Shown piece by piece: positions 15,011 to 22,725 of a stretch of 64,000 nt of DNA. The notes beneath the pieces were generated by a model, which saw nothing but the letters and a program-made list of their open reading frames with translations, ran no database searches and was not told where the DNA came from. Made by a program: the position numbers and the translations under genes. The stretch is from CAUZIZ01 sp965218775 (GTDB taxonomy: Bacteria; Acidobacteriota; UBA6911; RPQK01; JAJDTT01): contig CBDCLS010000002.1 in the NCBI GenBank assembly GCA_965218775.1, forward strand, positions 80,209 through 144,208, written 5' to 3'. Numbering within the stretch: the first letter of the stretch is position 1; each line of letters begins with the position of its first letter.

Positions 15011-16699
15011 CCCGGATTTCTCATAGTGAAAGCAGAAAGGCTGATTTTAGTCGATTTTTCGACTCTGGTTTGAGCCGAAGTCTCAGTTGAGGGCACTGTA
15101 GAGTGCGAGAGCTTGGTGACACCTATGTTGAAGGCGGAAAACCGGTTTTTCAGACACACCTCAGCCGCCTCAGTTGCAGATGGTTGGGATTTCCGGTTTG
15201 CCTCCGCTCAGCCGAGCTGTTGAAGCTGGGCCAAGGTTTGGGCGTAGAGTGTTTGGTAAGGATAACCCTCGCTCAGCGACAAGCTCACCCGTCGGACACT
15301 GACCCGAATCTGGCCTCCTATCTTCAACAGTTTGAGGCGAATCGTCTGGCATTGCGCCTTCGCCCACTGGGTCCCCTTCAAAGCGACACACCTGAGCGTG
15401 TGCAGCAGATTGTAAGCCACCGAGGAAAACCACAGGCGCAGCTGATTGCTCTTCATGCGGTGCGTCGAGGTCCGATCGGCAAACAGCTCTAGCTGCTGCT
15501 CCTTAATCCGATTCTCCGCTTCCCCTCGCGCGCAGTACAGCTCCTCGTACAGCTTTTGGGCGGGCCACCGCTTCGCTCCCAGCGAGGTGACGACAAAGCG
15601 GGGATTGGATCCCTTACCCGTGTACTCGGCCTTGCCCACCACTCGCCGCTCTTGACTCCAGCTTTTGCGCGTCTGGTAACGAAAGTCCTTGTAGACTCGG
15701 GCGCTGCTGCCGTTGGCTTGTTGCAGTGCCTGGGCCTGTTCCAACTCGGACTCCAGGGCCCCCTCTAAGCGCTGATTGCGGGCCAGACCGAAGACGTAAT
15801 CCACTCGATGCTCCTCACACCATTTCATCAACGCCTCGCGGGCAAAGCTGCTGTCCGCCCGCAGAGTAATGCGGACCTTCGGCCACTTCGCCCGCAGTTG
15901 TCCCACCATCCGCTCCATCTCCTGGACCGCTCCTTCGGAGCCATCCAGGTTCGACACCCGCAGCTTGGCCCCCAGCACATACCCCTCGCAAAACACATAC
16001 AGCGGCAGGTAGCAGTAACACCGGTAGTAGCCATGGTAGAAACGACCCTCCTGTTCTCCGTGCAGCGGATCATCCGTCGCATCCAGGTCCAAGACCAACT
16101 CCTTCGGTTTCCCGCCTCGCACCCGAATGAACTGCTCCACCAAAAACGCTTCGACCGCGGCTTCATCCACCGGCGTCTTGCGATATTTATCCTGCGTCAC
16201 CGAGGACAACTCCAAACGATTGAGGGTGCTCTTGCCCGCACACGCCTTGCCTCGATCCGCTTCCGCTCGCCGATCCCTCCCCAAGGGATCTTCCTTGCCG
16301 ACCAACACCGCCATCAGCGGATCTGCCCGGAGCTCCTCATGATCGTTGACATCCTCATAGCCTAGGGCCAGTCCGTAAATCCGCTGCCCCACCAGTTCCT
16401 CCACACTGAACTCGGTGAAGCGAGGATCGCGCCGGTCCCCAAAGCAGGCGGCCAAGCCGCTAATGAACCCATAGCGGCTCTCCACCTCCCGTAACAGCAA
16501 CCCCCCGGAGTCTGAGGTGATCTGCCCCCCATTGAATTCTGCCTCGACTCGGCGCCCTTCTAGCTCTTGAAACTCCAGCTTGGAAGCGATACACTCTGTG
16601 GTCATAGTAGTCAGCTCCTTGTGATTATTAAGTATCTGATAACAAAGACTTTATATCACATAGAGCTGACTGCTTTTTCTTGTCTTTGAGAAATCCGGG
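15011..16699 (-). mobile_element. IS1380-family insertion sequence, complete
   Basis: A 1,689-bp element bounded by inverted ends CCCGGATTTCTCA (15011-15023) and TGAGAAATCCGGG (16687-16699), flanked by the direct repeat CTAG at 15007-15010 and 16700-16703. The 4-bp duplication, size and single transposase fit the IS1380 family. Because CTAG is palindromic the duplication could also be read as part of the inverted ends. The perfect ends and intact gene suggest a recent, possibly active insertion. Confidence 0.85.
15208..16605 (-). CDS. IS1380-family DDE transposase
   Basis: A 465-aa transposase starting at ATG 16605. The N-terminus (FNGGQITSDSGGLLLREVE) is diagnostic of the IS1380 group (DDE domain group 1). 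Catalytic acidic residues are expected in LVLDLDATDDPLHG, in ITLRADSSFAREALM and in the late EAENRIKEQQLE segment, all present. The gene is uninterrupted and lies fully inside the element, with about 90 bp before it to the right end. It moves its own element by cut-and-paste. Confidence 0.93.
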   Translation of the reverse strand: MTTECIASKLEFQELEGRRVEAEFNGGQITSDSGGLLLREVESRYGFISGLAACFGDRRDPRFTEFSVEELVGQRIYGLALGYEDVNDHEELRADPLMAVLVGKEDPLGRDRRAEADRGKACAGKSTLNRLELSSVTQDKYRKTPVDEAAVEAFLVEQFIRVRGGKPKELVLDLDATDDPLHGEQEGRFYHGYYRCYCYLPLYVFCEGYVLGAKLRVSNLDGSEGAVQEMERMVGQLRAKWPKVRITLRADSSFAREALMKWCEEHRVDYVFGLARNQRLEGALESELEQAQALQQANGSSARVYKDFRYQTRKSWSQERRVVGKAEYTGKGSNPRFVVTSLGAKRWPAQKLYEELYCARGEAENRIKEQQLELFADRTSTHRMKSNQLRLWFSSVAYNLLHTLRCVALKGTQWAKAQCQTIRLKLLKIGGQIRVSVRRVSLSLSEGYPYQTLYAQTLAQLQQLG

Positions 16700-16753
16700 C
16701 TAGCCCATAAAGATTGAAATCACCGGTGGCCCTCTCAAGCAACACAAACAGAT

Positions 16754-18865
16754 TCACCTTGGGTCGTTCAATTTCGCTCGCGCAGCGGCCAACGCTTCAA
16801 CGATCTCCGGCAGGTGCTGGGGATTTGCCTTGGACCGGGCCAGGCGCTCGAATCCATCCAGCCATCGTCTTGCCTCTTCCACCGATTCCTGGATCCACGC
16901 ACCTTGCCCTCCAACCGAAACGTAGATGGGGCTGGTGTGGGCAAAACGCAGCCGGCAGGGGAGCTGGTCGTCGATCTTACGACGGTAGCGCGCCAAGCGC
17001 TCATCGCTCAGCAGACGATCCTCGGCAGTGGCCCGGACCGCCAGCCACATCCCGGCATCGACCTCCAGTGTCGATTCAATCTGGGTCTGTCTCTGATTAC
17101 CCCGCAGCAAACCGCCCCGGATCACCTGTCCATTGGCCACGATCTCAAGGGAGCGTAGCGGCTGATCCGAGTGCACGGTAGCCTTCAGGCGGAGGCGGCC
17201 GCCCTGTTTTTCAAACCCGATCGTATCGCCGGGGCGGTAGGTGGCCGGTCCTCCCGAGATATCGCGAGCCGTAAAGAAGATCATGGGCCCGTTGGTAACG
17301 AAGTTCCGCCCCTCGCGCCAGGCCTGTAAGAAGGCTTCCAGATCCGGCTCTCCGCCAGCTCGCACATAAGCCCGGTTGTAGCCCACGGGCGAGTCCTGAG
17401 CCCCTGACGACGAACCAGCGCCTGCCGCCAGTCGCAGCCCGCAATTGAGAAGCCGATAGTAGCCGTCGGTGTTCATGCGCATCATGTCGAGTGGCGTGTT
17501 AGCGTACTCAGGGAGTCCCTCAATCGACAGCAGATTGCCCGCTCCCTTCCGCGGCAGAAACATGTGGCGCAGGAAATAGTTGTTGCAGACGTTGATCACA
17601 TCGACATGTCCCAGCAGGGAATCCAATAGTGCTTCCGGCCGCCAGCCAGCGTGATAGCACACCAGTGCGCCCTGCTCGTGCGCCTCACGGAGAAGGGACA
17701 ATGCCGACCGTCCCTGGTCGGCTTGAAACAAGGGACGCCTTTTGAGGCCGATCAGATAGACGGGCCCCCAGGACGAATATTCCAGCTCGGCATCCAGGAC
17801 CGACGTTGGGATGGACGTGCCTGCAAAGGACAGATCGGTCTTCCAACCGAACCCAACCGGCACCTCGAGCCGGTTGCTATTCCACCAGGACATGGAGGTG
17901 CCAAAATCGAGGCCCTCGGCAGCCAGTTTTGGCCCCAGGATTCCGGCCGTTTGGTGAATGTGGTTCTCACCGCAGACATATCCCCGCTCGCGCAGGTTGA
18001 TCCAGCGCTGGAGTTCGATCTGGTGGGTTGTCATCTCGCCTTCCCGAAGCTCCACCGTCTCCAGGGCCGGACGGTACTCCAGTCCTCTCTCGACCCGGAT
18101 CAGCATCTTTCCGGCAGGTACCTTCACCGAGACCGACCCATCGCTGATGAACCAGCGGTCGATCTCGAGTGGTTCCACCGTTCCGGCGGTGACCAACAGT
18201 TTTCCGTGCCTTCGCCTCTCCTCCCTTTCCCCTGCCGGGACATGGTCCCGGCCCAACGCATCCCGGAGTCTCACCCGCGCAGTCAGCTGGCGACCGGTGG
18301 ACGCATCCAGGACGATCAACTCCAGCCGTCCGGATGCGTCCGTCTCCCGAGCTGTGGTCGAGGAAGCAAGAGCGATCGGTTTCACGATTTGCGCCAGTTC
18401 CTCCCGAGTCAGAAAGATCCTGGAGAGAATGCCCAGTGCTTTCGCAAAGGTGAGGTCGCCCTCCAGATCGTCGAGCATGACCGTGCAGGTTGCCAGTTCG
18501 AGCTTGTAGGGATGGCGCACGTAGCCTTGCCTCCCATTCCGGCGCTTTACGCGAACCGCCTCGCCCCGGATGACCCAGTGACCAGCCCTAAAAGCCATGT
18601 CGGTGAACAGCATGGCCTTCAGATCCCGACCAACCTTTTGCCTGGACCAACCCAGCGGTTTGCCATGGGCATCAAAGCGGATGTCGTTTCCCTCCATGCC
18701 CGTGACCCGGAAGACCAGGACACGGTGGCTGAGGTAGCTCGTCAGCCGTTGGTCCAGAGAAGTCCCGGAGAGAGACCAAAGCTCGGTCCTCGCTGAGCCG
18801 GCGCAGGCCGCGTCCACCCAGCAGAGGAGCAAGGCTACAGTGAGTCCGTAGAGAATGGATTTCAT
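16754..18865 (-). CDS. CehA/McbA-family metallohydrolase-like exported protein
   Basis: A 703-aa protein from ATG 18865 (an in-frame GTG lies 12 bp upstream). Residues 1-22 form a signal peptide (MKSILYGLTVALLLCWVDAA). The middle of the protein has the PHP-type layout of CehA/McbA hydrolases: GENHIHQTAG (the HxH metal motif), LVCYHAGWR and LAAGAGSSSGAQDSPVGYNR, the last being the region that usually carries the final metal ligands. The normal TDH segment after HxH appears as TSMSWWNSN, so at least one metal ligand is replaced. An N-terminal half of about 300 residues precedes it and is not recognised. Related proteins hydrolyse carbaryl and other esters, but the family is mostly uncharacterised. 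It lies next to the IS element and is transcribed alone. Confidence 0.75.
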   Translation of the reverse strand: MKSILYGLTVALLLCWVDAACAGSARTELWSLSGTSLDQRLTSYLSHRVLVFRVTGMEGNDIRFDAHGKPLGWSRQKVGRDLKAMLFTDMAFRAGHWVIRGEAVRVKRRNGRQGYVRHPYKLELATCTVMLDDLEGDLTFAKALGILSRIFLTREELAQIVKPIALASSTTARETDASGRLELIVLDASTGRQLTARVRLRDALGRDHVPAGEREERRRHGKLLVTAGTVEPLEIDRWFISDGSVSVKVPAGKMLIRVERGLEYRPALETVELREGEMTTHQIELQRWINLRERGYVCGENHIHQTAGILGPKLAAEGLDFGTSMSWWNSNRLEVPVGFGWKTDLSFAGTSIPTSVLDAELEYSSWGPVYLIGLKRRPLFQADQGRSALSLLREAHEQGALVCYHAGWRPEALLDSLLGHVDVINVCNNYFLRHMFLPRKGAGNLLSIEGLPEYANTPLDMMRMNTDGYYRLLNCGLRLAAGAGSSSGAQDSPVGYNRAYVRAGGEPDLEAFLQAWREGRNFVTNGPMIFFTARDISGGPATYRPGDTIGFEKQGGRLRLKATVHSDQPLRSLEIVANGQVIRGGLLRGNQRQTQIESTLEVDAGMWLAVRATAEDRLLSDERLARYRRKIDDQLPCRLRFAHTSPIYVSVGGQGAWIQESVEEARRWLDGFERLARSKANPQHLPEIVEALAAARAKLNDPR

Positions 18866-18969
18866 GAGACGCGACACTTCTGACTCTGCGATGTGATCAA
18901 AAGCTGTTTCTACCAGGGTATCACGAGGCCTGTCGCCTCTCGAAGCGCCATCGAACTACGTCCCTGTGA

Positions 18970-19278
18970 TTGGGGTTGCCCTTCGGACCCAAAAACCAGG
19001 TCTTGAACCGTCTCGCCAGGTTTCTCGGTGGGGTGTTCCAGGTCGCGCTGCCGACGCGTCACAGTTCCCAGATCGACGGTTACGACTCACGATTTCGCCC
19101 CACCTCCTTCGTTGTGGAAAGTGAGTTGGGAGATAGTGGTGACCCGATGATCGTCACGAGTCGAGGTACCTGGCATGACACAGACGGTGACGGAGTTCCG
19201 GAACTGGATCTGGATCACGATGGCCAGGTTGATCCAGATCTTCCCGGATCCCCGCAGGCAACGGTAGCCAATCCTTGA
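18970..19278 (+). pseudogene. Possible remnant of a calcium-binding surface protein
   Basis: An open frame of 102 codons with only a TTG start directly after an in-frame stop. Its end has two Asp-rich loops, DTDGDG and DLDHDG, like thrombospondin type 3 or dockerin calcium sites. No signal peptide or ribosome site is visible. It ends about 30 bp before a MITE-like element. I read it as a leftover 3' fragment rather than a working gene. Confidence 0.3.
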
Positions 19279-19308
19279 AGTTTCAGCTCAGGGGGCCCCT
19301 CGCTACGC

Positions 19309-19541
19309 CTGCAACGTATGTGGCGAGCGCGACGGGTCGAGATCGCGAAGCGACGACGAACGCCATGCCTTGCCATAGTGGAGGAGGAGCGACAAAGATA
19401 TCGGCCCGTCCCGTCGCCACCCCCAGGGCAGATGGGGGTTGTGGACGATCTCTGCGTTGGTCGTCGTCGAAGATGGCCAAGCATCGTCTTCCTCCTCCTG
19501 CCTTGATCTCGCCTCACAAGCCCCATCTGCATACGTTGCAG
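19309..19541 (-). mobile_element. MITE-like element, copy 1
   Basis: A 233-bp element with 12-bp perfect inverted ends (CTGCAACGTATG at 19309-19320 and its complement at 19530-19541). About 95 bp of its interior (roughly 19432-19526) are nearly identical, in reverse orientation, to the element at 60433-60704; the other half is a diverged match. Its two halves are also imperfect inverted copies of each other. It encodes no transposase. Flanking direct repeats are not evident. Confidence 0.65.
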
Positions 19542-19615
19542 TATTTACGTTCCAGTCTACTTAGGGCAGGCTATACGTTTTGCTGTACCACAGCCAACTG
19601 CTGTAGACTGAGCTT

Positions 19616-19843
19616 ATGAACCTCCTCGATCGTATCAGCACCGATCCAGCGGTTAGGTTTGGTAAACCGTGTGTTCGTGGGACTCGGATCACGGTAGGCG
19701 ACATCCTTGGCTACCTGGCTGGCGGAACGTCTGAGGACGAGCTCCTGTCCGACTTTCCTCAGCTCCAACGCGATGACATCAGGGCATGCCTAGCCTATGC
19801 GGCTGAACGCGAGCGCAGAGTCCTGAGTATTCCTGCGGCCTAG
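19616..19843 (+). CDS. DUF433 antitoxin
   Basis: A 75-aa DUF433 protein (MNLLDRISTDPAVRFGKPCV then RGTRITVGDILGYLAGG, DFPQLQRDDIRACLAYAAER). The GKPCVRGTRITV segment is the family signature; the fold is a winged/homeodomain-like DNA-binding helix bundle. Its stop is 3 bp before the start of a PIN-like DUF5615 gene, the standard pairing for this toxin-antitoxin type. It should neutralise the toxin and repress the operon. It probably travels as a cassette, because an attC-like site follows the toxin. Confidence 0.9.
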   Translation: MNLLDRISTDPAVRFGKPCVRGTRITVGDILGYLAGGTSEDELLSDFPQLQRDDIRACLAYAAERERRVLSIPAA

Positions 19844-19846
19844 AGT

Positions 19847-20227
19847 GTGCGACTGCTTTTCGACGAGCAACTGTCAGAAGCGCTGTCGATACTGCTAGAC
19901 GATGTTTTTCCCGACTCCCTGCATATCAGGCAGATCGATGCCGGGGGTTCAGCGGACAGAGTAGTCTGGCAACTCGCCCGTGAGCGCGATTGTCTGCTCG
20001 TCACGAAGGACGAGGACTTTCACCGCCTCAGCGTGCTGCAGGGTGCACCGCCCAAGGTTGTCTGGATCCGGATTGGAAACTGCACGACGGTGCAAGTCGC
20101 TCGCCTCTTGCGGGAGCATCATGCGGACATACTGCGTTTTGTTAAACAAGACGAAACAACATTCCTGGAACTTGGGCGCGAATCGGCAGGCCAACAAGAC
20201 GCTGCACCAGACAAGCCCCACGAGTGA
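19847..20227 (+). CDS. DUF5615 PIN-like toxin
   Basis: A 126-aa protein beginning with GTG 3 bp after the DUF433 stop. The N-terminus RLLFDEQLSEAL carries the first acidic residue of PIN-like nucleases; VTKDEDFHRLS holds the second acidic cluster, and VVWIRIGNCTT is the typical following strand. DUF5615 proteins are predicted RNases paired with DUF433. The last about 13 residues are encoded by the attC-like site at 20189-20285, as often happens in gene cassettes, so the tail is probably not essential. Confidence 0.9.
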   Translation: MRLLFDEQLSEALSILLDDVFPDSLHIRQIDAGGSADRVVWQLARERDCLLVTKDEDFHRLSVLQGAPPKVVWIRIGNCTTVQVARLLREHHADILRFVKQDETTFLELGRESAGQQDAAPDKPHE

Positions 20228-20285
20228 CCCACCCCATTGGTGAGGCTATCAGGGCGGCTCGCTGGTGAGCGCTAAACCGTTGGGC
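20189..20285 (+). other. attC-like integron recombination site (long form)
   Basis: Left core GGCCAAC (20189-20195) and right core GTTGGGC (20279-20285, fits GTTRRRY) are complementary at 6 of 7 positions. Inside, CGCTGCACCAG (20200-20210) pairs with CTGGTGAGCG (20262-20271) leaving one extra G (20204) unpaired, as the extrahelical base of attC sites does. The loop region is about 50 nt. It follows a toxin-antitoxin pair, a common cassette cargo. Confidence 0.65.
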
Positions 20286-20708
20286 ATACAAGAGTCCAGT
20301 GAGGGTGATGATGAGGTTCCTGTGATCAGACGCAACGATCCATGTCCCTGCGGCAGTGGTCGCAAGTTCAAGAAGTGTTGCCTGCTCAAACGGGCTGGTC
20401 CGGGAGATCGGACCACAGGTGAGCTTCGATTCGAGCCCGGAAGCTACGGTGGACCGGGCGGCTAGGCGCCTTCCTTGGCATGCTTCAGGGAGTCACCATC
20501 GGGCGAGAAGGACTACGACTTCGTGCTGGCGAACCCATCCTGTGCCGTTGATTCCGAGAGTGAAGCCGTGGCGCAGGCAACGGCCGACTTCAGCCAAGCC
20601 TGTCGTGTCGACGACGCGACCGGATCCAGCGAAACGATGGGGCGCCAACTCTCAGGGCTCGGGTATGTCCTTGTCGAGGACTTCAAGGTTATCGGCGAAG
20701 ACGCCTAA
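20265..20708 (+). pseudogene. SEC-C motif protein gene interrupted by an in-frame TAG
   Basis: One reading frame runs from about 20265 to the TAA at 20706-20708 but is broken by TAG at 20463-20465. The first part contains the zinc-binding SEC-C motif (RNDPCPCGSGRKFKKCC) followed by ELRFEPGSYGGPGG; the part after the stop continues APSLACFRESPSGEKDYDFV, which is what I would expect next in this family. A single-base change (for example TAC or TAT to TAG) explains the break. The GTG at 20265 lies inside the attC-like site; a TTG at 20280 or GTG at 20322 may be the real start. The function of such SEC-C proteins is unknown. Confidence 0.65.
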
Positions 20709-20854
20709 GCTGCCTTCATCCTCGCCCTCTCCAATGTTCCAGCGGGATTCTCAGTGGTCATGACAACCCGTATCGCCCTTGCCGGAGAAGTGCCTGGGGC
20801 TAGCTAGAAGGCATTTCCAGAGCGGAAGGAGCCTCTGGTTTTCTGCAATCTCAG

Positions 20855-20965
20855 CGTAGTTCACTCGACGTTCCGCAGGAAACTTGAATGTCGGCTTCTA
20901 GGCGAGCCGTCGTTCGATTGCGATCAAATGGGACGCTGTCTGTAAGATCGGGTGCCGGCTATCAC
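20855..20965 (-). repeat. About 110-bp dispersed repeat, copy B
   Basis: Reverse-complement copy of the repeat at 14593-14710 (shared blocks CGGCACCCGATCTTAC, CATTTGATCG-like, GACATTCAA). Lies between the broken SEC-C gene and the 3' end of the TudS-like gene. The rest of the 300-bp gap (20709-20854 and 20966-21008) shows nothing I recognise. Confidence 0.65.
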
Positions 20966-21008
20966 AATTGATGTATTGACGGCTATCTTGTGATTAGTTG
21001 AGACCGGC

Positions 21009-22037
21009 TCAGGCCTCGCTTCCTGCCTTGGGAAGCTCGACCAACTCCCTGGGATAGGGTTGAAAGAAGGTCTGGCTTTCCAAGTACCGGTCTTCGAAAC
21101 GGGTGATCCAGGCCTCGAGCACCGTGATAACCGATGCCAGGGGAATCCGTTTCTCGCGATAGGACTCGAGCGCGTCCAGGAAATAGGCCTTCTCTCGACT
21201 TGTCAGCCTATCTGAGAAGTAGCCGAAGGCGTGCATCAGAACGTTGATGTTGGAGCTGAATCGGGGAGCACGAGCGAGGGCTGCTCCGAGCTGCTCAGCA
21301 TAGCGGTCCAGCAAGTCGGAAAGGTTTTCGCCGTCGAAACCAGCCACGATCCGTCCCATGAGCCGCATCTTGGTCTGGTTGTAGGCCATCAGGAGGAGCT
21401 TGTTCTGTGCCTGGAAATGGATCAGCTTCTGAATGCTGGGTGCCTGGCGAAGGACCCGATAGCGGGCCTGGACAAAGAGCTTGGTCAGGAAATGATCTCG
21501 AACCCCGGGATTGGTCAGCCGCCCCTCATCCTCGATAGCCACATGGGGGAAACGCTGCAGCACCTTGCGGGCAAATAGCCCTGGTCCCTTCCCGGCAACA
21601 TCTTCCTTCCCAAGCGAAAGGTGGATCTTGGAGTCCTTGACGGCGCAGCTGGGTGAGCGGTTCTTCAATATGAAGCCGTCCACCACGGGAAGGGATCCCA
21701 GGTACTCCTGGCTGAACTGCTCCATCTTCTCCGTCAGATCCCTTCCCGTGGTGGGCTGCATCAGTCGCTCATCTTCGTCCTCGACAACAAGGCGGATCGG
21801 ATCTCTGGGCGTTCCCAACCCGATCTCTACCTCGGGACAGACAGCTTGGAGGTCGACATGTGCTGCCAGGCTCTGGACAAAGGGAGCGGAGATCATGTCC
21901 CCGTTGTAGCGGCAGGATTCGAAGCCGAGACACTTGCTGGTAACCACAATCGGTTTGGTCAAACCAACCTGACCGGCCGCCACTGTTGGCTTCGTTCTAG
22001 GAGCTTCCGTTTGGTGTCGTGGGAACTCAGGATGCAT
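21009..22037 (-). CDS. DUF523 (TudS-like) + DUF1722 fusion protein
   Basis: A 342-aa protein. The first about 190 residues are DUF523, with the conserved cysteines in SKCLGFESCRYNG, AVCPEVEIGLGTPR and NRSPSCAV that in TudS hold an iron-sulfur cluster used for desulfuration of thiouracil. The last about 130 residues are DUF1722 (YbgA-like, SIQKLIHFQAQNKLLLMAYN). The fusion is widespread and sometimes linked to DNA-repair photolyase genes; none is adjacent. It begins at ATG 22037. It may handle thiolated nucleobases or have a related sulfur role; this is family-based inference. Confidence 0.88.
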   Translation of the reverse strand: MHPEFPRHQTEAPRTKPTVAAGQVGLTKPIVVTSKCLGFESCRYNGDMISAPFVQSLAAHVDLQAVCPEVEIGLGTPRDPIRLVVEDEDERLMQPTTGRDLTEKMEQFSQEYLGSLPVVDGFILKNRSPSCAVKDSKIHLSLGKEDVAGKGPGLFARKVLQRFPHVAIEDEGRLTNPGVRDHFLTKLFVQARYRVLRQAPSIQKLIHFQAQNKLLLMAYNQTKMRLMGRIVAGFDGENLSDLLDRYAEQLGAALARAPRFSSNINVLMHAFGYFSDRLTSREKAYFLDALESYREKRIPLASVITVLEAWITRFEDRYLESQTFFQPYPRELVELPKAGSEA

Positions 22038-22060
22038 ATCCTTTCAAATATCCCTGGCGA

Positions 22061-22138
22061 ACGTAGCTTTGGCCTCCAGGCCGAAGTCTTATTCTTCCGA
22101 GCCTTTGGCTCGGACGGCGGCCTGGAGCCCACCGCTAC
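22061..22138 (-). repeat. Cloverleaf-like intergenic repeat, copy 2
   Basis: Reverse orientation: ACGTAGCTTTGGCCTCC at the left and GGAGCCCACCGCTAC at the right. Central hairpin CCGAGCC-TTT-GGCTCGG is perfect. It sits between the start of the TudS-like gene and the end of the ferritin-like gene (both on the minus strand). Confidence 0.85.
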
Positions 22139-22197
22139 CCTTATGAATGATCCGGCTGGCAGCGGGTGGCAGGGCTGAGCTGAAACTTCATCGAGCA

Positions 22198-22650
22198 CTA
22201 TTTGTCATATTCCTTGAGGAAACCTCGAAACAGAACCAGGTGCTCCTCCTCGTCCGCCAGTAACCGAATACACAGGTCCTGGGTGACGAAGTCTTCGCCG
22301 TCTGTGCCCCGGATGATGTTTTTGTAGTGATCACAGGCCGAATCTTCGGCATCGATGACAGCCTTGATGGCGTGGACCACATCGGTAGTATCGGAAGATG
22401 GCTGCATCTGTTTCCCCACCTTGACGGAAGCGGAACCAGGAACGAAGCCACCGAGCTGCTTGATCCGCCGGGCCAGTTGCTGGGCGTGAAGCAACTCTTC
22501 GGCAATGTCGGCGTCCAGAGATTTCTTGATTTCCTCGGCTCGAACGCCGTCCAGATTCACGCTGTTGGAGAGGTAGTTCATGACGGTCTCCAGCTCCATG
22601 GAGTAGGCGGTCTCGAGCATTTCGATTGTTTGTTCCTTTGAGAATGGCAT
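22198..22650 (-). CDS. Ferritin-like (bacterioferritin/Dps-type) protein
   Basis: A 150-aa four-helix protein starting at ATG 22650 behind a good ribosome site (AGGAG). Carboxylate ligands of a di-iron ferritin-like site fit the pattern: YSMELETVMNY, then EELLHAQQL, AEDSACDHYKNI and LADEEEHLVLF. This suggests iron oxidation/storage or peroxide detoxification in the cytoplasm. Related proteins are annotated as bacterioferritin or ferritin-like DUF892/Dps relatives; the exact subgroup is uncertain. It is a single gene upstream of a cloverleaf repeat. Confidence 0.85.
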   Translation of the reverse strand: MPFSKEQTIEMLETAYSMELETVMNYLSNSVNLDGVRAEEIKKSLDADIAEELLHAQQLARRIKQLGGFVPGSASVKVGKQMQPSSDTTDVVHAIKAVIDAEDSACDHYKNIIRGTDGEDFVTQDLCIRLLADEEEHLVLFRGFLKEYDK

Positions 22651-22725
22651 GTTTGATCTCCTGATTGAGCTAAAGGTTGATGATTGACCCGAACATTCCC
22701 CTGTTAACACTGAGGCCGCTGCTTT

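Noticed and set aside
15808..16365. Open frame of 185 codons on the plus strand inside the transposase gene
   Set aside because: Mirror of a high-GC coding sequence on the other strand; no domain features and no ribosome site.
17651..18796. 381-codon frame opposite the CehA-like gene
   Set aside because: Antisense to a clear coding gene, with composition of a complementary-strand artefact.
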